Positions 1 to 6,027 of a stretch of DNA of 64,000 nt are shown here, piece after piece (positions within the stretch are counted from its first letter, which is position 1; the number at the start of each line of letters is the position of its first letter). The translations under genes were made by a program, and so were the position numbers. The stretch is from Legionella antarctica. Its GTDB lineage: Bacteria > Pseudomonadota > Gammaproteobacteria > Legionellales > Legionellaceae. The notes under the pieces are model-generated. The model did no database searches, was not told the DNA's origin, and worked only from the letters and a program-made list of their open reading frames with translations. The stretch is from positions 62,001 to 126,000 of the forward strand of contig NZ_AP022840.1 of NCBI RefSeq assembly GCF_011764505.1, in the 5' to 3' direction.

Positions 1-1
1 T

Positions 2-391
2 CATCCTGATAGAAACCCCGCTGGCCTTGAAATCATGAAGATGGTTAATGTGGCCTATGCAGTATTAAAAGCGTTTGATGGTCAGGCATGTGTTGGGGAG
101 GATGCGGCTCAATACGGTGACGAGGTAGCCAATGCATTGAATCAAATCAGTGGATTGCATTTAATCATTGAGATATGTGGCGCATGGGTTTGGGTTAGTG
201 GTGATACAAGGACTCACAAGGAAGTATTGAAAGCCGCTGGTTTTAAATGGGCACCTAAAAAAGAGTGCTGGTACTTCAGACCTTCTGATGTGAAGCGATC
301 CCGTTCTTCTGGCAAATACTCAATGAACGCTATTCGTGACAAATACGGAAGCGTAGCGTTTTCTGGAGCTGCTCAGGCACAACTTGCGTGA
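2..391 (+). CDS. DnaJ-like plasmid protein, 5' end outside the window
   Basis: The reading frame is open from base 2 and begins with His-Pro-Asp, the signature of the J domain that stimulates DnaK-type chaperones. Only the second half of the J domain is present; the start codon lies upstream of the window. The C-terminal part contains WVWVSGDTRTHKEVLKAAG followed by FKWAPKK and WYF, a tail often seen in plasmid-borne DnaJ-like proteins (recalled from family knowledge). It ends just before a hairpin at 398-414. It lies on the plus strand in the probable leading region, with the antirestriction gene. A role in plasmid establishment is inference. Confidence 0.75.
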   Translation, partial: HPDRNPAGLEIMKMVNVAYAVLKAFDGQACVGEDAAQYGDEVANALNQISGLHLIIEICGAWVWVSGDTRTHKEVLKAAGFKWAPKKECWYFRPSDVKRSRSSGKYSMNAIRDKYGSVAFSGAAQAQLA

Positions 392-397
392 TGATAA

Positions 398-414
398 GCC
401 CTCTTCGAGGGGGC
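398..414. other. GC-rich hairpin after the DnaJ-like gene
   Basis: GCCCTC and GAGGGGGC pair around a TTC loop directly after the stop codon. No T-run follows, so it may stabilise the RNA or be a weak terminator. Similar hairpins follow other genes here (905-929, 1618-1659, 1983-2005). Confidence 0.5.
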
Positions 415-485
415 ATAACCTGATTAATATTGAAGTGATGGTATGCGGTATATAATTGGCAAATGTCATCAATAACTAAATTAGT

Positions 486-562
486 AAAACATCTATTTAA
501 TAGATGTTTTATATTGACATAATTTAAGAATTTTGCAATAATAACTCTGTTCACTTAGGAAC
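486..562 (+). promoter_or_regulatory. Leading-region promoter with operator-like stem and 5' RNA hairpin (copy 1)
   Basis: A perfect 10-bp inverted repeat (AAAACATCTA at 486-495, TAGATGTTTT at 501-510) is followed by TTGACA at 514-519, a 17-bp spacer and AATAAT at 537-542. Seven bases after the -10 box lies GTTCACTTAGGAAC (549-562), which would fold into a 4-bp stem at the 5' end of the transcript. A second copy of the same arrangement precedes the antirestriction gene. TATTG at 512-516 can pair with CAATA at 536-540 in single-stranded DNA, bringing -35 and -10 together. Confidence 0.7.
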
Positions 563-588
563 ATAACCGATAACAATAAGGAAATAAC

Positions 589-891
589 ATGAATAACCAC
601 TCCCTTCAAATAGGCTCAATCCTTTATACAAGCTGGGGCTACGAGCAAACAAATATTGATTTTTATGAAGTTACCAGGCTTATTGGCAAAACCACTTTGG
701 AATTGCGGGAAATAAGCCAGTCCTGTGTTCCAGGTCAATACGGTCTTAGTGGTAAAACAAAGCCAATTCCCTCTCATTTTGTAAGTGATCCGTTTAAAAA
801 AAGAATTAGTACAGAGGGCTCGGTCAGAATTGATGGGCATGGGGCTTATATTTGGTCTGGTGAGGCGCTTAATTACTCATCGTATGCGTAA
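589..891 (+). CDS. Small plasmid protein of unknown function
   Basis: This 100-residue protein has no signal peptide or membrane segment. It reads SWGYEQTNIDFYEVTRLIG near the N-terminus, a pattern I associate with small conserved plasmid and phage proteins of unknown function. An AAGGA ribosome site sits at good distance before the ATG. It is the first gene behind promoter copy 1, and a GC-rich hairpin (905-929) follows it. Because it shares its control element with the antirestriction gene and lies in the leading region, a role in early establishment or defence evasion is a reasonable but untested guess. Confidence 0.75.
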   Translation: MNNHSLQIGSILYTSWGYEQTNIDFYEVTRLIGKTTLELREISQSCVPGQYGLSGKTKPIPSHFVSDPFKKRISTEGSVRIDGHGAYIWSGEALNYSSYA

Positions 892-904
892 ACATTCCAT
901 TCCA

Positions 905-929
905 CCAGCAGAGGCTATGCCTCTTCTGG
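905..929. other. Hairpin between small leading-region genes
   Basis: CCAGCAGAGGC pairs with GCCTCTTCTGG around a TAT loop, with one mismatch in 11 bp. No T-run follows. It may be a processing or stability element rather than a classical terminator. Confidence 0.5.
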
Positions 930-957
930 CAGTTAATTAATTGATAAGGACATTGTG

Positions 958-1080
958 ATGATTAAAAAAATTATAGTTAGAGTTTGTTTTCTTTTTCTGG
1001 ACTTTACTCATGCCTTTGAGAAACAGAGGTATAAGAAAAAAATGATGCATTATCACTTAGGCATCAAATGTCCCAATTAA
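958..1080 (+). CDS. 40-residue basic peptide, doubtful gene
   Basis: An ATG preceded by ATAAGGACATTG opens a frame of 40 codons. The product starts MIKKIIVRVCFLFLDFTHA, a short hydrophobic stretch after lysines that could be a membrane anchor or signal sequence, and ends in a lysine-rich tail. The same ATAAGGACATTG leader occurs before the gene at 4319 (minus strand), which argues for a real translation start. No family was recognised, and a chance ORF is possible. Confidence 0.35.
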   Translation: MIKKIIVRVCFLFLDFTHAFEKQRYKKKMMHYHLGIKCPN

Positions 1081-1093
1081 AATAATTACTGTT

Positions 1094-1169
1094 AAACGTC
1101 ATAAAAATAGATGTTTTTTATTGACTTTATCGAGGTATTTTGAGATACTGTACTTGTTCACTTAGGAAC
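1094..1169 (+). promoter_or_regulatory. Leading-region promoter with 5' RNA hairpin (copy 2), before ardB/klcA
   Basis: An imperfect stem (AAACGTC at 1094-1100, GATGTTT at 1110-1116) precedes TTGACT at 1121-1126, a 17-bp spacer and GATACT at 1144-1149. Exactly seven bases further on lies GTTCACTTAGGAAC at 1156-1169, identical to copy 1. Stem, -35, -10 and start-site hairpin have the same spacing in both copies. A shared regulator or an ssDNA-promoter-like fold is inferred. Confidence 0.7.
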
Positions 1170-1194
1170 ATAATAGAAAAATAAGGAGCTTCAA

Positions 1195-1614
1195 ATGAAA
1201 ACTGCAAGACAACAATTCCTCATTCAATCTCAATTAGTTTCAGACGAACAACGACTGGCTTTTCTCCCCAAACATTTAAACAAAGAATACTTAAGCTTTG
1301 AATCCTCAGTATACCGTGTCATGGACACTATTTGCGGTAACTATAATGGTGGATATTGGGATTTTTTCGAGCTGGGTAACAATGGTTTTTATATGGCACC
1401 TCATTCAAGCGAGTCATTCACTATCTTTGTTCATGGTAATGGCTATGAGGGGAGCGTATCGTGCGATGCCGCAGGGATTATTGCAACAACGTATGCTCTT
1501 AATAACCTCGCATGGCTAACCGAATCAGAGGAACTAATCGATAAATATTACTCTCTATTAGATTTTGCCAGACAACACCCCGAATTTAGACAAATCTTTG
1601 CAGCAATTGATTAA
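1195..1614 (+). CDS. klcA: Antirestriction protein, ArdB/KlcA family
   Basis: The 139-residue length and the motifs CGNYNGGYWDFFELGN and DAAGIIATTYALNNLA fit the ArdB/KlcA family, normally about 140 residues. These cytoplasmic plasmid proteins block type I restriction in a new host. The start has an AAGGAG site nearby. The gene lies on the plus strand in the leading region behind promoter copy 2, with a terminator-like hairpin at 1618. Its position near oriT fits early expression after transfer, as known for antirestriction genes of other conjugative plasmids. The family call is firm; the restriction type it acts on is from family knowledge only. Confidence 0.9.
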   Translation: MKTARQQFLIQSQLVSDEQRLAFLPKHLNKEYLSFESSVYRVMDTICGNYNGGYWDFFELGNNGFYMAPHSSESFTIFVHGNGYEGSVSCDAAGIIATTYALNNLAWLTESEELIDKYYSLLDFARQHPEFRQIFAAID

Positions 1615-1617
1615 ATG

Positions 1618-1659
1618 CATCTCCCACAGCACAGTGATTTTTTGTTGTGGGATGTTTTG
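1618..1659 (+). terminator. Hairpin plus T-run after the antirestriction gene
   Basis: CAT-CT-CCCACA pairs with TGTGGGATG (two-base bulge) over a long loop, followed by TTTTGT. It directly follows the ardB/klcA stop codon and may end or attenuate the transcript. Confidence 0.45.
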
Positions 1660-1689
1660 TAGCGATAAACAAAATTAGAGAGAGATAAA

Positions 1690-1962
1690 ATGCAATTACA
1701 TTTATTCCATGGCAGAACAACACCCGATGAATATTTGCAAGATTGGGGTTTTGATGGTCCAACGATTAACGAAATTACTAGTTTAACTGGCACATATGGT
1801 GAGCTGTATGTTCACTTTGAAAATGAGCAACATCTTTATCTTGCACAAAAGCAAACGGGGTGGGATTTATTTGGGGATTGCGCCTTGGTTATGAGCTTTC
1901 GAGAGGAGCTATTACAAACATCTGATGGGTATTTTGGAGACTGGGAGTTAACCCAAGGTTAA
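1690..1962 (+). CDS. Small acidic plasmid protein of unknown function
   Basis: This is a 90-residue acidic soluble protein beginning MQLHLFHGRTTPDEYLQDWG, with a purine-rich ribosome site (AGAGAGAGAT) before the ATG. Aromatic and acidic residues are abundant, a general feature of small DNA-mimic and antirestriction-type proteins, but no specific family was recognised. It follows the antirestriction gene by 75 bp in the same direction and may be cotranscribed by read-through. A hairpin follows (1983-2005). The product and function are unknown. Confidence 0.7.
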   Translation: MQLHLFHGRTTPDEYLQDWGFDGPTINEITSLTGTYGELYVHFENEQHLYLAQKQTGWDLFGDCALVMSFREELLQTSDGYFGDWELTQG

Positions 1963-1982
1963 TCAAAACGTAAGTAGATGGC

Positions 1983-2005
1983 AGAGCCTGTCGTGTTGAG
2001 GCTCT
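1983..2005. other. Short hairpin between small genes
   Basis: AGAGCCT and AGGCTCT pair perfectly around a nine-base loop, with no T-run after it. It matches the pattern of a hairpin following each small gene in this region. Confidence 0.45.
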
Positions 2006-2035
2006 ACCGATTAAGGTTAATTTAAAAGATATTTT

Positions 2036-2209
2036 ATGAATTTAATAGAATACGTTGTTCAAGTGATGGGTGAGGATGAGGAAAATAGCGACAAACAATC
2101 ACATTATCTGACGGAACTCTATAGAAACAGTCCGTATCAAAATGAAATAGATTCTGCTTTTGTTTGCTTGTGTGGCTACTCACTTAAAACACTAATTGAG
2201 GTGCAATAG
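2036..2209 (+). CDS. 57-residue protein of unknown function
   Basis: An ATG at 2036 opens a frame for an acidic 57-residue protein (MNLIEYVVQVMGEDEENSDK at the start). It has a single short cysteine pair (CLC) near the C-terminus and no membrane segment. The upstream ribosome site is weak (AAAAGATA). It lies between the 90-residue gene and the toxin-antitoxin promoter. No family was recognised; the coding call rests on frame, orientation and fit in the gap. Confidence 0.45.
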   Translation: MNLIEYVVQVMGEDEENSDKQSHYLTELYRNSPYQNEIDSAFVCLCGYSLKTLIEVQ

Positions 2210-2221
2210 TGATTGATCGGT

Positions 2222-2250
2222 TTGCATTTTTATATAAAATTTTATATAAT
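2222..2250 (+). promoter_or_regulatory. Toxin-antitoxin promoter with 20-bp perfect palindrome
   Basis: TTGCAT (2222-2227), a 17-bp spacer and TATAAT (2245-2250) form a good sigma-70 promoter. A perfect 20-bp palindrome, TTATATAAAATTTTATATAA at 2230-2249, fills the spacer and overlaps the -10 box, as expected for antitoxin autorepression. The toxin ATG is at 2256, only five bases after the -10 box, so the transcript is probably leaderless. Confidence 0.75.
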
Positions 2251-2255
2251 TAACT

Positions 2256-2585
2256 ATGAAAAGAATAATATGGCTAGGCTCTAGTTACGATGAACTGCTG
2301 GAGTTCTCTAAACAGGCAAAACAAGTAGCCGGATATAATCTGGATAGAGTGCAACGTGGTTTAGAGCCGGCAGATTGGAAGCCAATGGCTTCCATCGGCA
2401 AGGGTGTTAAAGAAATACGAATTCATGTTGAAAATGAGTATCGTGTGATTTATGCCGCCCAATTTGCAGACGGCATTTATATTTTGCATGCATTTATTAA
2501 AAAGACCCAGAAAACGAGCCAGAAAGATCTTGAACTGGCGAAAAAGCGATTTAAAGAAATAGCTCAATACAAGAGCGAGGTATAA
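2256..2585 (+). CDS. higB: HigB/RelE-like toxin (phage Gp49-like family)
   Basis: The 109-residue protein is basic and contains GKGVKEIRIHVENEYRVIYAA and the C-terminal FIKKTQKTSQKDLELAKKR, typical of the Gp49-like/HigB branch of the RelE superfamily. Known members cut mRNA at the ribosome. The toxin comes first and the antitoxin starts two bases after its stop, the usual order for HigBA. No ribosome site precedes the ATG because the promoter lies only a few bases away, which implies leaderless translation. It likely stabilises the plasmid by post-segregational killing; this role is inferred. Confidence 0.85.
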   Translation: MKRIIWLGSSYDELLEFSKQAKQVAGYNLDRVQRGLEPADWKPMASIGKGVKEIRIHVENEYRVIYAAQFADGIYILHAFIKKTQKTSQKDLELAKKRFKEIAQYKSEV

Positions 2586-2586
2586 A

Positions 2587-2877
2587 ATGACTACTCATGA
2601 AACAAAAGGAAGTATCTTTGATGATTTAGGTTTTGATAGTACGGAAGCCGAGAATTTAAAAATTCGAGCTTCTTTGATGCGTGCTATAGAGCTTTATATT
2701 AAAGAACATCATTTAACCCAAGCCATGGCTGCAAAAATGCTGGGTGTGTCCCAGCCGAGGATTAGCGATTTAAAACGAGGTCTCATTCAAAAATTCACTA
2801 TTGATATGTTAGTGAATATGTTGGCAAAAGCCCATGTGTCTGTTTCTCTGGTTATTAATGATCGAGTTGCTGCCTAG
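2587..2877 (+). CDS. higA: HigA-like antitoxin, XRE-family HTH
   Basis: The 96-residue protein has a helix-turn-helix at about residues 43-70 (LTQAMAAKMLGVSQPRISDL), followed by a short region for dimer formation. This matches the XRE-type antitoxins paired with Gp49-like toxins. It would neutralise the upstream toxin and repress the shared promoter at the 20-bp palindrome (2230-2249). It is immediately downstream of the toxin with AGCGAGG as ribosome site. Confidence 0.85.
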   Translation: MTTHETKGSIFDDLGFDSTEAENLKIRASLMRAIELYIKEHHLTQAMAAKMLGVSQPRISDLKRGLIQKFTIDMLVNMLAKAHVSVSLVINDRVAA

Positions 2878-2939
2878 TAGAAATACAGAGTTAGTGATCC
2901 TGTCATAAATTTATGGCCATAGAAATTCATTTGTTTTTA

Positions 2940-3197
2940 TTAATCTGATTTATTCCTAAATTCTTTACCACGTAAGTGACCACGTAAAAAACGAACGAAT
3001 TTAGATCTAAAAGAGAAATAAATACAAAAGAAAAAATACACAAAAGTTATATTTAAAAGGGATGTGTCTTGTTGAGCAACTAACTTATTAAAAAAATAAA
3101 TGGTTATTACAAGTAAGGCACTTTTTATACCCGCAACCATACCCTTCTCTTTTAATAAATTAATGTATGTTTTATTTGCCTCATTTGGATTATACAT
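2940..3197 (-). CDS. Small membrane protein of unknown function
   Basis: The 85-residue protein has two probable membrane segments (about residues 22-40 and 48-63) and a basic C-terminal tail rich in Arg and Lys. It starts five bases after the stop of the upstream 73-residue gene, so the two probably form one transcript. No family was recognised. Its position between the toxin-antitoxin pair and oriT places it in the leading region, but it reads against the other leading-region genes. Confidence 0.55.
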   Translation of the reverse strand: MYNPNEANKTYINLLKEKGMVAGIKSALLVITIYFFNKLVAQQDTSLLNITFVYFFFCIYFSFRSKFVRFLRGHLRGKEFRNKSD

Positions 3198-3202
3198 AAT
3201 GG

Positions 3203-3424
3203 TTACACCGATTCATTAGTTTTTTTTGGTTCAATTGATCGTTCATAGTTCTTCCAATCTTTGTCTTTAGAAAAAATAAAAGAAGCCGCTTCTTCAAAAA
3301 AATGATCCATTTCATTAATTCCAGCCCATGCGCAATATTTCTGAATTTCCGCATAGATTTCTTTATTAATCTCAAGCTTAATTTTTTCTTTATCGTCAAT
3401 TTTTTTAGCGTTGATTAAAGCCAT
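3203..3424 (-). CDS. Small DNA-binding-like plasmid protein
   Basis: The 73-residue protein reads EKIKLEINKEIYAEIQKYC and then AGINEMDHFFEEAASFIFSK. A short beta-like strand followed by two helices suggests a ribbon-helix-helix-like fold, as in plasmid regulators, but this is only a structural impression. A possible ribosome site GGAGAATTTAA precedes the ATG. It heads a two-gene unit with the small membrane protein. The palindrome GAAATGAATCATTTC at 3504-3518 lies upstream and could be its operator. Confidence 0.6.
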   Translation of the reverse strand: MALINAKKIDDKEKIKLEINKEIYAEIQKYCAWAGINEMDHFFEEAASFIFSKDKDWKNYERSIEPKKTNESV

Positions 3425-3503
3425 TTAAATTCTCCAATGATTAACATAAGCAGCATATCAAATTCGGTTATATTTATCACTAAAAGGTAGTTATTTAATG
3501 ATA

Positions 3504-3518
3504 GAAATGAATCATTTC
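3504..3518. promoter_or_regulatory. Perfect palindrome upstream of the RHH-like gene
   Basis: GAAATGA and TCATTTC flank a single A. It lies about 80 bp upstream of the 3424 start codon in the 3425-3632 gap and is a candidate operator. No clear -10/-35 pair was assigned with confidence. Confidence 0.4.
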
Positions 3519-3632
3519 ATAAAAACTTGAAACAGATACTATATCGTTAATAACTATTATTTTCTCTAGATCTTCAATACCTACCCTCTGATACAAAATT
3601 TCAAATTTTAGATCGGGGAATCTCCGACGAGA

Positions 3633-3911
3633 TTATTGATAAATGAATTTTTTGGTTACATCATTTAAAGGAATACTTAATTTTTTGTATTGGCATCTAT
3701 CACCCTGAATAAGCATAATAGATGACTTTGGAATTCCAATATGATGAGACAAAAATTTAATTAATTCCTTATTTGCTTCCCCATCTTTTGCTCGCGCATT
3801 TAGTGCAATCATCATTGATGAATCTGTAAAAGAAATGACAGAAGATTTACTTGCATTAGTTTTAGCAAAAACACGAATTTCTATCACATTATTTTTAACA
3901 ACGTACCACAT
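3633..3911 (-). CDS. DUF167/YggU-family protein
   Basis: The 92-residue protein contains ARAKDGEANKELIKFLS, then IPKSSI and IQGDRCQYKKL, the pattern of the DUF167 (UPF0235, YggU) family, usually about 95-100 residues. The biochemical role of the family is unclear. It is normally chromosomal, so a plasmid copy is slightly unusual. The ribosome site is weak. It stands alone between two other small minus-strand genes. Confidence 0.75.
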   Translation of the reverse strand: MWYVVKNNVIEIRVFAKTNASKSSVISFTDSSMMIALNARAKDGEANKELIKFLSHHIGIPKSSIMLIQGDRCQYKKLSIPLNDVTKKFIYQ

Positions 3912-4013
3912 AAAATTATCTTATAGTGTTAGCTCTATAATTAAAATAGATACCGTAAACCTAATTAAATCGTTTTAACCAAAAACGAAATTACCGGGGT
4001 ACAATTTATTTTG

Positions 4014-4319
4014 TTAATATCGATTAGAAAATGGATCGTAACTACTACTGTAACTTGTAGATGAGGAGCTTCGATAACTATCATCATGATTTCTGCGGTA
4101 ATAATCAGAAGAACTATTGGAGCCAAATGAATTGCCATTTACATCAAGACAACCAATCATTGGAAGGCCACTTGCAGGATTAATGGTTGTGTCATGTGAT
4201 TTATGATAGGTATTTAAAGCACGTTGTCTTTTAGCATATTCTATTTTTTCTTCTTCGGTTGCTGGTTTGAAATGAATGATTTTAGCAATTCTTTTCAAGA
4301 TTATTTTAATTATATTCAT
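4014..4319 (-). CDS. Plasmid protein with Ser/Tyr-rich tail, unknown function
   Basis: The 101-residue protein has a basic N-terminus (MNIIKIILKRIAKIIHF), a central INPASGLPMIGCLDVNGNSF block and a low-complexity tail full of Ser, Tyr, Arg and Asp. The central block recurs in small conserved proteins of Legionella-type plasmids as far as I recall. The leader ATAAGGACATTG supplies the ribosome site. It is the gene nearest oriT on the leading side. Function unknown. Confidence 0.6.
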   Translation of the reverse strand: MNIIKIILKRIAKIIHFKPATEEEKIEYAKRQRALNTYHKSHDTTINPASGLPMIGCLDVNGNSFGSNSSSDYYRRNHDDSYRSSSSTSYSSSYDPFSNRY

Positions 4320-4505
4320 GTTCCAATGTCCTTATTAATTAGGTGTCAAATTAAGTATATAGCAAATAATATCCGCGTAGAAATAAATAGGTAAATCAAT
4401 CACAGGCACGCAATTTCAATGCGCTATTTAAATAAATGAACCCTATAAAATATGAAATAGAAAGCCAATGCCGTACAACAAGAAAAGAGTAGTAATTTAA
4501 AAGAA

Positions 4506-4533
4506 GTAACACACCCCTCGCAATGGTCATTGC
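4506..4533 (-). other. oriT: F-like oriT nic region
   Basis: On the minus strand a perfect hairpin, GCAATG-AC-CATTGC (4533-4520), is followed by GAGGGGTGT and then GTTAC. In F the hairpin GCAAAAAC-TTG-TTTTTGC is followed by GTGGGGTGT^GG, with the nick nine bases after the stem. The same spacing puts the nick here between 4511 and 4510 on the minus strand. The transferred strand would then lead with bases 4510 to 1, and the TraM-like gene lies on the trailing side, the same topology as F. The nick position is inferred from this comparison. Confidence 0.85.
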
Positions 4534-4594
4534 CTACAACAATTCATATATTTTTCATAGAGTTACCTATAATTTTGCATTTTATTTTTATCTA

Positions 4595-4732
4595 ACACCT
4601 CTACAGCCAATAGGTGTGCATCCACTCTTTAATTATAATCAATAGGTTATAAAATATCAACACCCAATCCACACCTATTTTAAAGTAAATAAACATCATA
4701 TTTACCTCATAACACACCTATTCGACACCTAT
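4595..4732. repeat. ACACCTAT repeats, probable TraM-binding sites in oriT
   Basis: ACACCTAT occurs at 4671-4678, 4714-4721 and 4725-4732, with an inverted copy ATAGGTGT at 4610-4617 and the variant ACACCTCT at 4595-4602. The last two direct copies start 11 bases apart, one helical turn. They lie between nic and the TraM-like gene, where F carries its TraM sites. The 492-bp gap 4320-4811 is otherwise AT-rich and is read as the oriT region. Confidence 0.65.
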
Positions 4733-4811
4733 AATAAAATGATAGAATAGTTTAAAGCCCAGTTAAAACCGATGTAGTGAACGTACATCATGAACTTAAA
4801 AAGAGGATGTT

Positions 4812-5180
4812 ATGCCCAAGGCTTATTGTTATCTAAATCAAAAAACAATCGACCAGCTCGAATCAATAAAAAAAGAGGAGGGGCATGATTCATCATCTCA
4901 AACCATGAAAGAAATCATTGAGTTAGGTATTAAGATTTACCTTCATAATAAAGAGAATCCATCGTTAAGTGAGGATGAAAAAAGACGACTGGAAAAAGAG
5001 GAGGAATTGAATCGTCAGCACACGACTCACCTTTTAAGACTACTAGGGATAAGCGCTGATATCTTTCGTTGTGTGTATGATAAAAATAAGCTTCCAGATA
5101 GCTCAGGAAATGCGGAAGATCATATAGCTGCTCTTAAGAAAAAAGTAGACAATTTCGTTGAGGGCTACCTTAATAATTAA
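4812..5180 (+). CDS. traM: TraM-like relaxosome protein
   Basis: This 122-residue protein has the length and layout of F TraM: a short N-terminal strand and helices for DNA binding (MPKAYCYLNQKTIDQLESIK), a charged linker, then HLLRLLGISADIF and a C-terminal helix VDNFVEGYL, similar to the tetramerisation part of TraM. TraM binds oriT, contacts the coupling protein TraD and signals for transfer. It lies directly beside the repeat-rich oriT and is the only tra gene on the plus strand. Overall similarity is modest, so the name rests on layout and position. Confidence 0.65.
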   Translation: MPKAYCYLNQKTIDQLESIKKEEGHDSSSQTMKEIIELGIKIYLHNKENPSLSEDEKRRLEKEEELNRQHTTHLLRLLGISADIFRCVYDKNKLPDSSGNAEDHIAALKKKVDNFVEGYLNN

Positions 5181-5228
5181 GTTTTCAGGATATTTATGGG
5201 AGTCATACAATATCCATATTTGTTATAA

Positions 5229-5258
5229 ATTGGGCTTAATAAATATGCCCAATGATAC
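5229..5258 (+). terminator. Terminator after traM-like gene
   Basis: ATTGGGC (5229-5235) pairs perfectly with GCCCAAT (5247-5253), followed by GATAC and a T-run beginning at 5259. It sits between convergent genes and could work for the plus-strand gene. Confidence 0.5.
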
Positions 5259-5266
5259 TTTTTAAC

Positions 5267-5869
5267 CTATGGGTTTTTCTTTTTTGATATACCATTTTTC
5301 AAATGTAATGCTAAAATGACAACCAGATTAAATGATAATAAAAGGATTGGCATTGCATAAAAAAGTTCAATTTCCATTAAATTAAAAATGTCAATTTTTC
5401 TTGGAAAACAGCTTAATAAGCTGAAAAAGAGCACTATGAATAATGAAAAAAATAGAGTGTATTTCTTATGGCTTTCAATGAAAAACAACCCGATTAATGA
5501 ATAAATCAATGAAAAAAGGAATCCATAGAAACTGATAAAAAAGATCAAAAATGGCCATGCCCCTCTAAGATCCACATTTTTTAAATCCATCATTAAAGAT
5601 AATAATCCTGCCAAAACAAAGGATGTGGTGATCAGGAATAAATCCATTTTAAATCCATCTGTTTTTTTGATTTCTGAACCAGTTAATAGCAAGAGGTCAT
5701 TGTTTTTCTGCGACCAATAGATGAACGCCAATACCAAAGGTAGTGTCATAAAAAACCCTTCGAAATGCACGCTAGATTGATAGGTATAATATTCCATAGA
5801 TAAAGTTCCAGAGAGATAACAGGCGATGATTAGCCATGAGTATCGATTGATTTTATTCAGCCAGTGCAC
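5267..5869 (-). CDS. Polytopic membrane protein of unknown function
   Basis: The 200-residue protein has about six hydrophobic segments and short loops, ending in a KKK tail. It starts with GTG and has no good ribosome site of its own. The stop of a 21-residue ORF lies seven bases upstream, so translation coupling is likely. It follows traI at the end of the tra cluster, next to oriT. TraX-like or exclusion roles were considered, but no motif supports either. Function unknown. Confidence 0.6.
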   Translation of the reverse strand: MHWLNKINRYSWLIIACYLSGTLSMEYYTYQSSVHFEGFFMTLPLVLAFIYWSQKNNDLLLLTGSEIKKTDGFKMDLFLITTSFVLAGLLSLMMDLKNVDLRGAWPFLIFFISFYGFLFSLIYSLIGLFFIESHKKYTLFFSLFIVLFFSLLSCFPRKIDIFNLMEIELFYAMPILLLSFNLVVILALHLKNGISKKKNP

Positions 5870-5876
5870 CGTTTTT

Positions 5877-5942
5877 TTATAAAAAATTAGTGCCTACTAC
5901 AGCCAAAATAAATGCCAGAATTACATGCAGGGTATCGCGCAT
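5877..5942 (-). CDS. 21-residue hydrophobic micro-ORF
   Basis: MRDTLHVILAFILAVVGTNF is followed by one Leu and stop, a single membrane-spanning peptide. AATAAGG sits six bases before the ATG, a better ribosome site than that of the next gene. It ends seven bases before the GTG of the 200-residue membrane protein. It may be a leader that couples translation or a real small membrane protein. Confidence 0.4.
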   Translation of the reverse strand: MRDTLHVILAFILAVVGTNFL

Positions 5943-6027
5943 AATAAACCTTATTTTTAGTGGTTAATTGATTTGTAACATGACATTAAGATCTCAAAAT
6001 AAGTTTAATTCTTTAATTAAAAACCAG

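Noticed and set aside
3190..3399. Alternative minus-strand ORF overlapping the RHH-like gene
   Set aside because: Shifted frame with a lysine-rich, low-complexity product; the 3203-3424 frame has a better start and sensible domains.
5267..5869. Membrane protein considered as TraX pilin acetylase
   Set aside because: It is membrane-bound and near traI as in F, but no TraX motif was visible and the length is shorter.
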